Assembly: GCA_041621405.1 (NCBI GenBank)
Contig: JBFKAV010000002.1
Span: forward strand, 18,765-82,764
Direction: 5' to 3'
DNA length: 64,000 nt
Source of the DNA: JBFKAV01 sp041621405
GTDB lineage: Bacteria; Pseudomonadota; Alphaproteobacteria; Rhodobacterales; Rhodobacteraceae
The notes under the pieces: generated by a model
Seen by the model: the letters and a program-made list of their open reading frames with translations, nothing else
What the model was told of the DNA's origin: nothing
Databases searched by the model: none
Part shown: positions 1 through 7,151 of the stretch, one piece after another
Numbering within the stretch: the first letter of the stretch is position 1
Layout: the number at the start of each line of letters is the position of its first letter
Program-made: the position numbers and the translations under genes

Positions 1-1
1 C

Positions 2-334
2 GGGCACCTGGCGGAATGGTTCGCAGAGGATGTGGACCGTGTCCGTGGTCGGCGCGCGGCGCCCTGGGAGCATCTGCGCGCCAGGCGCTACCGGCCGAAT
101 ACCTATCTCAACGAGTTGCGGCTCGCCGACTATCGCCGGCTCTTCTCCGAGGATTTCGACGTCCTTTCCGAGGAATTCCTGCAGAAGGACCTCGGCCGGC
201 GATATCTGACGCCGGAGATCCGCGACGAGCTGGTAGACTACACTGACGAGGAACTCTTCGCCAACAACGTCCTGTTCGTGCTCCGGAAGAAGAGGGCGCC
301 CACCGTTCCAGCTTCGGCCGCCGGACCGGCGTGA
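2..334 (+). CDS. C-terminal part of a SAM-dependent methyltransferase-like protein (5' end outside window)
   Basis: The frame is open from the window edge, so the N-terminus and the SAM-binding motifs are missing. About 110 residues remain. The closing segment (LFANNVLFVLRKK, followed by an Ala/Pro tail) resembles the last beta-strand of class I methyltransferases, preceded by a charged helical stretch with YRPNTYLNEL. The GTG at 32 is internal to the frame and is not taken as the start. The gene ends 250 bp before the convergent ArsR-type gene. The family call rests only on the shape of the C-terminus, so substrate and pathway cannot be inferred. Confidence 0.5.
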   Translation, partial: GHLAEWFAEDVDRVRGRRAAPWEHLRARRYRPNTYLNELRLADYRRLFSEDFDVLSEEFLQKDLGRRYLTPEIRDELVDYTDEELFANNVLFVLRKKRAPTVPASAAGPA

Positions 335-395
335 GCCGGCGGAGGTAGGGTTAGGGTCCCTCGTCGGGAAACACCGCGGTTGCGGGGCAATGCAT

Positions 396-409
396 GGCCG
401 GTTCCGGCC
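396..409. terminator. Short GC palindrome after the methyltransferase-like gene
   Basis: GGCCGG-TT-CCGGCC is a perfect 6-bp inverted repeat about 60 bp past the upstream stop codon. It has no T-run, so it is at best a weak or Rho-assisted end signal between convergent genes. Confidence 0.25.
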
Positions 410-587
410 GTTGCGGTTCACTCCGGCTGGAAGTGCTGGATCGGGGGGCGCCGGCCGAGGAAGCCGCAGGCGACGATCGCCGCCAACGGGCCGTTCATCG
501 CCACGACTCCGACGGTCCCGACCTCCACGTCACGACGAGCGAGCGCACGGCACCGCTGCCGAGCCGCGTCGACTGCGCGCCTCGCGC

Positions 588-959
588 CTAGGACCGAGCG
601 CAGAACATCTCGTAGACCAGGTCGATCATCCGCCGGGCGCGGTCGTCGGCGATCGAGTAATAGATTGCCTTGCCCTCGCGGCGGCAGCTGACCAGTCCCT
701 CGAGCCTCAGCCGGGCAAGTTGCTGGCTGACGGCCGCCTGCCGGCTGTCGAGCAGGTTCTCGAGCTCGGTCACCGATTTCTCACCGGTGGTCAGGTGGCA
801 AAGGATCATCAGCCGGCCTTCGTGGCTGAGCGCCTTGAGGAAGCCCGCCGCCGCCTCGGCCTGCTTGACCATGCCTTCGGTATCGACCGGCGGGCCCGCT
901 TGCGCCTCGTCCGCGTCGTCACTGCCGATCCCGAGGCCTTCGATCATCATCGCTGCCAC
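588..959 (-). CDS. ArsR/SmtB-family repressor, SqrR/BigR-like (persulfide-sensing type)
   Basis: A 123-aa winged-helix repressor. The helix-turn-helix reads SVTELENLLDSRQAAVSQQL (about residues 62-81), followed by the wing LRLEGLVSCRREGKAIYYSI. Cysteines lie at 54 (MILCHL), 92 and 120 (YEMFCARS). The 54/120 spacing of 66 residues equals that of the redox pair in SqrR (C41/C107) and BigR (C42/C108), which form a di- or tetrasulfide under reactive sulfur stress. The classical metal-site CxC of ArsR/SmtB is absent. The family therefore suggests sulfide/persulfide sensing, although no sulfide:quinone oxidoreductase or persulfide dioxygenase lies nearby. A roughly 13-residue acidic N-terminal extension may mean that the true start is an internal Met. 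Confidence 0.8.
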   Translation of the reverse strand: MAAMMIEGLGIGSDDADEAQAGPPVDTEGMVKQAEAAAGFLKALSHEGRLMILCHLTTGEKSVTELENLLDSRQAAVSQQLARLRLEGLVSCRREGKAIYYSIADDRARRMIDLVYEMFCARS

Positions 960-1332
960 GTACTCTTCCTCTCAGCCGGTCGAAAGGCGGTCCCGTCCCC
1001 GATCGCCGCGATGCCGCCGCGGCCGCATCCGCCGTCGATATCGGGGCCCGTCGCGCCCGTCACCCCGATGCCGGCCACCAGATCCCGGTCTCCCGCGCCG
1101 AACGGCAGGCTGCCGCCGGGGGAAGGGGCCGAGAAATATCACGGTTGCCTGAGGAAATCGAGCCAGACCGGGCCCCGCCGCCTAGTGGCAATCCGTCGGT
1201 GCAGACGCTCACCCGGTACCGGCCCGGCACTTCTCCTGTGTCTTCGGGGCGGCCTCGTGCGCCGGGCCCGGCGCCGGCTGGCCGGAACGCGTCGAAGGAG
1301 CCGTCCTGCGCCGCTTCATGGGCCGGCCTCCC
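960..1332. other. Intergenic region between the ArsR-type gene and the enolase-superfamily gene
   Basis: This 373-bp gap holds the promoter region of the ArsR-type gene and the end of the enolase-superfamily transcript. I see no convincing gene, tRNA or long hairpin. The short open frames here are rich in Pro/Arg/Ala and look like GC-driven noise. No obvious AT-rich SqrR/BigR-type operator is visible. Confidence 0.4.
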
Positions 1333-2571
1333 TTACTCCGCCGTCGGCGCCCCGCCCTGGAAGGCATTGCCCTTCGCGTAGTCGCAGGGCGCCTCCTGCA
1401 TCTCCAGATGCAGCTGCGTGCCGGTGTAGGGATGGGCGCGGGCGAGGTCCTCGTCGAAGGCGATGCCGAGGCCGGGCTCCCCGGGAGGCAGGATGAAGCC
1501 GTCCTCCCACCTGAGCCGGTGGCCGGTGAGTGCCTGATGGAAGTCGCCGCCGCCGGCCTCGATCGTCTCCAGCATCAAGAGGTTCGGGATCGCCGTGCCG
1601 AGATGGATGTTGGCGGCCCACTCCACCGGGCCGGCGTAGAGATGCGGCGCCATCTCCGCGCCGAAGGCCTCGGCGATCGCGGCCACCTTCTTCATCTCCC
1701 AGATGCCGCCCGCCCGGCCCAGCGCCGGCTGCAGGATGCGCGCCGCGCCGAGCTTGAGGATCAGCCCGAACTCGGCCTTGGTGGTCAGCCGCTCGCCGGT
1801 GGCGACCGGGATCCGGACCGCGCGGGCGACCTCGGCCATGCCCATCGGGTCGTCGGGGGGGATCGGCTCCTCGAACCAGAGTGGCTGGTAGGGCTCGAGC
1901 GCCTGGCCGAGGCGGATCGCACCGGGGACTGAGAACTGGCCGTGGGTGCCGAAGAGGAGGTCGGCGCGGTCGCCCACCGCCTCGCGGATCTTCGCGCAGA
2001 ACGCCACCGAGCGGGTGATGTCGGACATCGCCGGCATGTGGCCGGTGCGGATCGTGTAGGGGCCGGCGGGGTCGAACTTCACCGCCGTGAAGCCGCGCTC
2101 GACGTTCCGCGCCGCGGCCTCGGCGGCCATGTCGGGGTCGATCCAGAAGCGGACCGCATCCTCGCCCGCGTCGGGGTAGAGGTAGGTGTAGGATCGCAGC
2201 CGCTCGTTCATCCGGCCCCCAAGGAGCGCCCAGACCGGGCGGTTCCGCGCCTTGCCAAGGATGTCCCAGCAGGCGAGCTCGAGCCCCGAGAAGGCGCCCA
2301 TCACGGTCGGGTCGGGCCGCTGGGAGAAGCCCGCCGAATAGGCGCGGCGGAACATCAGCTCGACGTTCTCCGGCGACTCGCCCGCCATGTGGCGGAAGAA
2401 GACATCCTCGATGACGGCGGCCATCGCCTTCGGGCCGACGGTCGCGGCGTAGACCTCGCCCCAACCCACGATGCCGTCGTCGGTGGTGACCTTCACGAAT
2501 GTCCAGTAGCGCCCGCCCCAGCCCGGCGCCGGGGGGGCGACGGTGAGGATGTCGAGATCCTTCAGTCTCAT
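1333..2571 (-). CDS. Mandelate racemase/muconate lactonizing enzyme (enolase superfamily) family protein
   Basis: At 412 aa, the full length of an MR/MLE enzyme. The N-terminal capping domain runs through about residue 120 (DGIVGWGEV). The barrel carries AVKFD at the KxK position (K165), WFEEP (E234/E235), ATGER (E260) and a C-terminal H310 (APHLY). The first metal position reads LFGTHGQF (208-213) where mandelate racemase has Asp, so this is not a standard mandelate racemase; sugar-acid dehydratases are the most likely relatives. Substrate is unknown. It starts only 16 bp from the divergent GNAT gene, so its promoter must extend into that gene. Confidence 0.8.
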   Translation of the reverse strand: MRLKDLDILTVAPPAPGWGGRYWTFVKVTTDDGIVGWGEVYAATVGPKAMAAVIEDVFFRHMAGESPENVELMFRRAYSAGFSQRPDPTVMGAFSGLELACWDILGKARNRPVWALLGGRMNERLRSYTYLYPDAGEDAVRFWIDPDMAAEAAARNVERGFTAVKFDPAGPYTIRTGHMPAMSDITRSVAFCAKIREAVGDRADLLFGTHGQFSVPGAIRLGQALEPYQPLWFEEPIPPDDPMGMAEVARAVRIPVATGERLTTKAEFGLILKLGAARILQPALGRAGGIWEMKKVAAIAEAFGAEMAPHLYAGPVEWAANIHLGTAIPNLLMLETIEAGGGDFHQALTGHRLRWEDGFILPPGEPGLGIAFDEDLARAHPYTGTQLHLEMQEAPCDYAKGNAFQGGAPTAE

Positions 2572-2587
2572 GTGCTAGGTTCCCCCC

Positions 2588-3040
2588 ATGCCCCGATCGG
2601 CGCCCGACGAGATCACGTTTCGCCAGCTCGGTCCAGACGATCTGGACCTGCTGCTTGCGGTCCGGGAGGGGCTCTTCGACCATCCGATCCGGCCGGACCA
2701 GGCGCGCGCCTTCCTGGCCGACCCGGGCCACGAGATCGTGCTGGCCTTCGCCGGGGACGAGGCGGTGGGGCTCGCCTCAGGGACCGTGCTCCTCCATCCC
2801 GACAAGGCGCCGGCCCTCTTGGTCAACGAGGTCGGCGTCCGGGAGCGCTGGCGGCGGCGGGGGATCGGGCGGGCGGTGACCGAGCGGCTGATCGGGATCG
2901 CCCGCGCCCGGGGCTGCGACGCGGGCATTTGGCTTGGCACCGAGCCCGACAACGCCGCCGCGATGGCGCTCTACCGCGCGATGGGGGGCGACGAGGAGCC
3001 GCTGGTGGGCTTCGCCTGGGACGGGGCGTTCGACGACTAG
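2588..3040 (+). CDS. GNAT-family N-acetyltransferase
   Basis: A 150-aa single GNAT domain. The acetyl-CoA pyrophosphate loop is visible as RERWRRRGIGRAVTERL (Q/RxxGxG/A motif A), with WLGTEPDNAAAMALYRAMG as the following strand-helix. The acceptor cannot be predicted. The ATG at 2588 is kept because the fold begins at once (ITFRQLGPDDLDLL). Its stop (3038-3040) overlaps the stop of the convergent HD-domain gene by 3 bp, and its start is 16 bp from the divergent enolase-superfamily gene, so the gene has almost no flanking DNA on either side. Confidence 0.85.
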   Translation: MPRSAPDEITFRQLGPDDLDLLLAVREGLFDHPIRPDQARAFLADPGHEIVLAFAGDEAVGLASGTVLLHPDKAPALLVNEVGVRERWRRRGIGRAVTERLIGIARARGCDAGIWLGTEPDNAAAMALYRAMGGDEEPLVGFAWDGAFDD

Positions 3041-3627
3041 GCTCCGCCCCGGTCCGCGTAGTGCCGGTCGACGACCCGCTGGACCATCGGGGCGAAGTGG
3101 CCGAAGCCGGGCGTCTCCATCCCCGCCTCCTTGCCCATGTCGTCGAGGTAGCGCACGGCGACGATCTCGGCGACGTTCGGGTTGCGCTCGAACGCCGCCA
3201 CCTCCTCGGGGCGCATCGGCCCGCCCTGGAGGTTGAGCGAGTGGATCGAGGCCTCCGAGAGCTTGCCGAAGTACTCCGGCCGGGTAGCGCAGAGGTAGCG
3301 CTTGGCGGCGACGTGGTGGCGCACGCAGTCGGTGACGATCGCCGGGAAGAACGCCTCGAGCACCTTGGCTCCGGCCTCTTCGTGGAAGCGGTCCTCGGTG
3401 TCCGCCATCGAGAAGGTGCCGAACTCGGAGGTGAAATGGCCGATGTCGTGCAGCAGCGCGGCGGCGACGATCTCCTCGGCCAGTCCCTGCCGCTCGGCGA
3501 AAGTCGCGGCCTGGAGCATGTGCTCGGCCATCGTGACCGGCTCGCCCAGGTACTCCTCGCCGCCGCGCCGGTCGAAGATGTCGGCGAGGAAGGCGACGAT
3601 GGTCTCGCGGGTGAGGGGCGCGGTCAT
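3037..3627 (-). CDS. tmpB: HD-domain diiron oxygenase, TmpB/PhnZ-like (organophosphonate C-P bond cleavage)
   Basis: A 196-aa HD-domain protein. Candidate ligands are H36, H60-D61, H82, H104/H105 and D162/D163. Y26 and E29 with H36 reproduce the Tyr-x2-Glu-x6-His spacing of PhnZ (from memory Y24/E27/H34; ligands H34, H58, D59, H80, H104, D161), and H64 and K109 match its H62/K108. This subgroup comprises mixed-valent diiron oxygenases (PhnZ, TmpB) that cleave 1-hydroxyphosphonates to a carboxylate and phosphate. Its start overlaps the tmpA-like stop (ATGA), so the two are translationally coupled. A TmpB would turn hydroxylated 2-trimethylaminoethylphosphonate into glycine betaine and phosphate. 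Substrate is inferred; the enzyme class is well supported. Confidence 0.75.
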   Translation of the reverse strand: MTAPLTRETIVAFLADIFDRRGGEEYLGEPVTMAEHMLQAATFAERQGLAEEIVAAALLHDIGHFTSEFGTFSMADTEDRFHEEAGAKVLEAFFPAIVTDCVRHHVAAKRYLCATRPEYFGKLSEASIHSLNLQGGPMRPEEVAAFERNPNVAEIVAVRYLDDMGKEAGMETPGFGHFAPMVQRVVDRHYADRGGA

Positions 3628-4766
3628 GGCGCTTCTCCGAGCTCGGCCTCGAGCGCGGCGAGGGTGGACAGAAGCCCATCCTTGTCGGCGTAGCAGCCCT
3701 GCAGCCAGCGCGTCCCGGCGCCCGAATAGCCCTTGCGGGCGTGGAGGACGCGGGTGTTGTCGACGATGAAGGCCTCGCCGGGGGAAAGCTTGAAGCTGAC
3801 CTCCATACCGGGGTCGTCGATGATCGCCGAGAACCGGCGGAGCGCGGCGTAGTAGGCCTCCATCCGCTCGAACGGCACATCGGTAAGCGCCGCCGCCGAG
3901 CGGGCGTTGAAGCGGATCGCGACGAGCTCGCCGTCGGGCGCAAGCTCGATCGCGGGGCGGCGGGAGGTGAGGCACACGCCCGCACTTCCTGCGTACTCAA
4001 AGCGGGCCGGGTGGCCGGCGAGAAGGTCGAAGGCGCCCGCGTCCTCGGTCAAGAGGCGGCGGGCGGCGGCAAAGCCGTCGACCACCATGTTCTCGCCGCC
4101 CTCGGCCGAGTTCTCGATGCAGGCCAGCACCTGCAGTGTCGGCACCGGGTCGCGGTAGGGGTTGTCGGTATGGGCCTGCAGCCCGAGGCCGGTATAGGCG
4201 AGGTTGACCGGGTTCACCTCGGTCCGGACCTCGAAGTGGCGGCCGTAGTTGGTCTCGCGGACGTAGCCGAAGAGATCGACCACCGAGAAGAGGGCGCCGC
4301 TCTCGGCGGGAAGGCCGGTGACCTTGGCGAAGCCGAAGCGACGGATCGCGGCGAGCCAGTCGCGGAGCGCGGCGCGGTCGGAGGTCAGGCGCGCCATGTC
4401 GCCGGTCGGCACGGCAGCGTTTAGTTCCGCGCCCCAGGGCTCGGCGCCCTCGGGCATCCGGCCACTGTCGCGCGGGGCAGGGCGGTCGTAGGCGTGGTCC
4501 ATCAGCCAGCCGAGCGGGAACCGGGTGCCGAGCCCCTCGGGGGCGAATGTCACCGCAAGCGCGTCTCCCTCGATCCGGGCCTCGGCGATCGCGGGATCGG
4601 CCGGCAGGTCGGCCATCGTGATCAGGCGCTGGCCGTTCTGGGGGTCGCGGGTCGCCGGGTCGGGGGAGTTGTCGCGCAACCAGACGGCGTGGAACCGGGT
4701 GGCGCGCGCGCCTTCCTTCAGCGTCAGGACGCGGCCCTCGGCGTCGATCTCGGCTGTCACGTCCAT
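3624..4766 (-). CDS. tmpA: Fe(II)/2-oxoglutarate dioxygenase, TmpA / gamma-butyrobetaine hydroxylase-like
   Basis: 380 aa. An N-terminal GBBH-type domain (WLRDNSPD, residues 29-36) precedes a TauD-like jelly roll with iron ligands H199 and D201 (QAHTDNPYRD) and distal H342 (LHARKGYSG), followed by R353 for 2-oxoglutarate. The N-terminal domain lacks the clustered cysteines that hold zinc in carnitine-forming gamma-butyrobetaine dioxygenases. Alone it could be a carnitine biosynthesis enzyme, but coupling to a PhnZ/TmpB-type HD oxygenase favours TmpA, which hydroxylates 2-trimethylaminoethylphosphonate at C1. An alcohol dehydrogenase gene ends 12 bp upstream. Confidence 0.7.
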   Translation of the reverse strand: MDVTAEIDAEGRVLTLKEGARATRFHAVWLRDNSPDPATRDPQNGQRLITMADLPADPAIAEARIEGDALAVTFAPEGLGTRFPLGWLMDHAYDRPAPRDSGRMPEGAEPWGAELNAAVPTGDMARLTSDRAALRDWLAAIRRFGFAKVTGLPAESGALFSVVDLFGYVRETNYGRHFEVRTEVNPVNLAYTGLGLQAHTDNPYRDPVPTLQVLACIENSAEGGENMVVDGFAAARRLLTEDAGAFDLLAGHPARFEYAGSAGVCLTSRRPAIELAPDGELVAIRFNARSAAALTDVPFERMEAYYAALRRFSAIIDDPGMEVSFKLSPGEAFIVDNTRVLHARKGYSGAGTRWLQGCYADKDGLLSTLAALEAELGEAP

Positions 4767-4778
4767 GGCATCCCCTCG

Positions 4779-5861
4779 TCAGAACACGATCACGTTGCGC
4801 CGCGCCGCGCCCGAGCGGGTGTCGGCGATGGCCTCGTTGATCTTCTCGAGCGGCCAGCGCCCCGAGATCAGCTCGTCGAGCTTGAGACGGCCCTGCTGGT
4901 AGAGATCTACCAGCCAGCGGATATCGCGCTGCAGCACGGTGTCGCCCATCACCGACCCGATCATGCCCTGCGCCAGCGCCGCGATGATCACCGGCTCGTA
5001 GCTCGACACCGCCCCAGAGTGCGGCATGCCGACCATCACCATGCGACCGAGCGGCGCGAGGTAGCGGGGCGCCACGTCGAAGGCGGGAATGGCGCCCACG
5101 GTGACGAAGACCGCGTCGGCGCCGCGCCCGGCGATCTCGGCGGCGCGGGCCCAGGGCTTCGGATCGGTGGCGAGCACCGCATCGGTCGCGCCGAACTCCT
5201 TCGCGGCGGCCAGCTTGGCCTCGGTCATGTCGACCGCGATGATCCGGCTCGCGCCGGCGATGCGCGCGCCCTGGATCGCGTTGAGGCCGACGCCGCCGGC
5301 GCCGATCACCACCACCACCTCGCCGGGCCGCACCTTGCCGGTGTTCACCACCGCGCCGACCCCGGTGATGACGCCGCAGGACAGGAGCGAGGCCGCGTCC
5401 ATCGGCATCCCGGCCGGGATTTTCGCAAGCTGCGAGGGGCTGACGACGACCTTCTCGGCGAAGGCGCCGGTCTTCAGCCCGTGGTGGAGGGTGCCGCCGG
5501 CAAGGGTCTTCAGGGGGCCCTTGTCGCGGTCGTAGGGGGTCTCGCAGAGCGAGGGATGGCCGGTGCCGCAGGTCGGGCAGGTGCCGCAGGAGCGGATCAG
5601 GGTGACAAGCACGCTGTCGCCCTCGCCATAGGAGGTTACCCCTGCGCCCACTGCCGAGACCGTGCCGGCGGCCTCGTGGCCGTAGACCGCGGGCAAGGTG
5701 CCGCCCCAGCCGCCGTCGATATAGGAGATGTCGGAAAAGCAGATCGCGCAGGCGGCGAGCTTCACCTCGACCTCGCCGGGGCCGGGGGCGCGCAGCTCGA
5801 CCTCCTCGATCGTGAGCGGCTTGCCGAATTCGTGGCAGACAGCGGCGCGGACCTTGGGCAT
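4779..5861 (-). CDS. Zinc-dependent alcohol dehydrogenase (MDR family)
   Basis: 360 aa, complete. Catalytic zinc residues are C41 (ICFSD) and H62-E63 (YGHEAAG). The four structural-zinc cysteines are C92, C95, C98 and C106. The Rossmann motif is GAGGVG (about 188-193). The layout resembles class III-type and choline/aryl alcohol dehydrogenases. It sits upstream of, and probably in one transcript with, the tmpA/tmpB-like pair, so it may oxidise an alcohol feeding or leaving that pathway; this is inference. It follows the MFS gene by 30 bp on the same strand. Confidence 0.8.
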   Translation of the reverse strand: MPKVRAAVCHEFGKPLTIEEVELRAPGPGEVEVKLAACAICFSDISYIDGGWGGTLPAVYGHEAAGTVSAVGAGVTSYGEGDSVLVTLIRSCGTCPTCGTGHPSLCETPYDRDKGPLKTLAGGTLHHGLKTGAFAEKVVVSPSQLAKIPAGMPMDAASLLSCGVITGVGAVVNTGKVRPGEVVVVIGAGGVGLNAIQGARIAGASRIIAVDMTEAKLAAAKEFGATDAVLATDPKPWARAAEIAGRGADAVFVTVGAIPAFDVAPRYLAPLGRMVMVGMPHSGAVSSYEPVIIAALAQGMIGSVMGDTVLQRDIRWLVDLYQQGRLKLDELISGRWPLEKINEAIADTRSGAARRNVIVF

Positions 5862-5891
5862 CTCGATCTCCGTTTTCCCGCCGAACCTATG

Positions 5892-7103
5892 TCAAACGGC
5901 CGACCTTGCGCGCGGGCGGGCGACAAGGATTGCCACGCAAGCGACCAGCAGCGCGGCGGCCAGAAGGAAGGGAGCGCCGGGCGCGAAGACCGGCGCCTGC
6001 GGACGGGTGAAGACGGCGAAGACCTGGGTCATCACCAGGGGCGAGAGCGTGCTGGCGATGGCCGCAAGCCCGGTCAGCACGCCCTGCAGCTCGCCCTGCT
6101 GGTCGTCCGGCGTGGCGTTTGACTGGAGCGCCGCCAGCGCCGGCCCCGCGATTCCACCGAGGCCCGAGATCGGCGTGACCACCAGCGCCCAGAAGCCCGA
6201 GGTGAGGAAACCGAAGGCGGCGAGCGCCCCGGTGTCGACGAGTATGCCGCGGAGCGCCGTCCCCCGCTCGCCCCAGATGCGGATCGCGGGCCCGACGCCG
6301 AAGGCCTGCGCGAGCGCGTTGGTAAGGCCGAAGAGTGCGAGCGAGAGGCCGATGATGCCGGCTTCCCAGCCGAAGCGGGCATGGCCGAAGTAGGCCCAGA
6401 CCGCAGGATAGACATAGAAGGCGAAGGTGTAGACGAATTGCAGGACCAGAAGCTGCCCCAGCCCCGGCAGCCGGCCGATGGCGCGGAAGGCGGCGAGCGG
6501 GTTGGCGCGGGCCCAGGAGAACGGGCGGCGGGTGCGCTCAGTCACCGTCTCGGGCAGCACGATGAGGCCGAAGACGAGGTTCGCCGCGGCGATAGCCGCC
6601 GCCGCCCAGAACGGCGCCCGGGGGTCGAGCACGCCGAGAAGGCCGCCGATCGCCGGCCCGGCGACGAAGCCGACGCCGAAGGCGGCGCCGATCAGCCCGA
6701 AGGCGCGGCCGCGCTCCTCGGGGCGCGTGATGTCGGCCATGAAGGCCGCCGCCGTGGCGTGGGTCGAGGCAGAGATGCCCGCGACGACCCGGGCGGCGAG
6801 CAGGAGCCAGATCGAACCCGCGACCGCCATGACCAGGTAGTCGAGCGACATCACCAGGAGCGAGACCAGCAGGATCGGCCGGCGTCCGTAGCGGTCCGAC
6901 AGGTTGCCGACGACCGGCCCGAAGAGGAACTGCATCAGCCCGAACGCGGCGGTGAGGATGCCGCCCCAGACCGCCGCGGCGGGGAGGTCCGAGCCGAGCA
7001 CGTCGATCAGGAGATCGGGCATCACCGGGAAGATCAGGCCGATGCCGATCGAGTCGATTGCGACCGTGATCAGGACGAAGAGGCGGGCGAAGCGGTTGGG
7101 CAT
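5892..7103 (-). CDS. MFS transporter, TetA/TCR-like
   Basis: 403 aa with about 12 hydrophobic segments. Motif A between TM2 and TM3 reads GNLSDRYGRRPILL, and the N-terminus (VAIDSIGIGLIFPVMPDLL) is typical of the TetA/Bcr-like drug:proton antiporters. It lies 48 bp downstream of pcaB and 30 bp upstream of the alcohol dehydrogenase, all on one strand. It could serve either the aromatic or the phosphonate module, or be a general efflux pump. It is unlike the AAHS aromatic acid importers (PcaK), so a role in protocatechuate uptake is not supported by sequence. Confidence 0.8.
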   Translation of the reverse strand: MPNRFARLFVLITVAIDSIGIGLIFPVMPDLLIDVLGSDLPAAAVWGGILTAAFGLMQFLFGPVVGNLSDRYGRRPILLVSLLVMSLDYLVMAVAGSIWLLLAARVVAGISASTHATAAAFMADITRPEERGRAFGLIGAAFGVGFVAGPAIGGLLGVLDPRAPFWAAAAIAAANLVFGLIVLPETVTERTRRPFSWARANPLAAFRAIGRLPGLGQLLVLQFVYTFAFYVYPAVWAYFGHARFGWEAGIIGLSLALFGLTNALAQAFGVGPAIRIWGERGTALRGILVDTGALAAFGFLTSGFWALVVTPISGLGGIAGPALAALQSNATPDDQQGELQGVLTGLAAIASTLSPLVMTQVFAVFTRPQAPVFAPGAPFLLAAALLVACVAILVARPRARSAV

Positions 7104-7151
7104 CGGAATTCCGGGCGTGTCCCGCCGGGATATCCCGGGCCGCGCTCCCGA

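Noticed and set aside
5892..7103. The MFS gene as a PcaK-type protocatechuate importer
   Set aside because: Its N-terminus and motif A are TetA/Bcr-like and the aromatic acid:H+ symporter signatures are missing; position alone is not enough.
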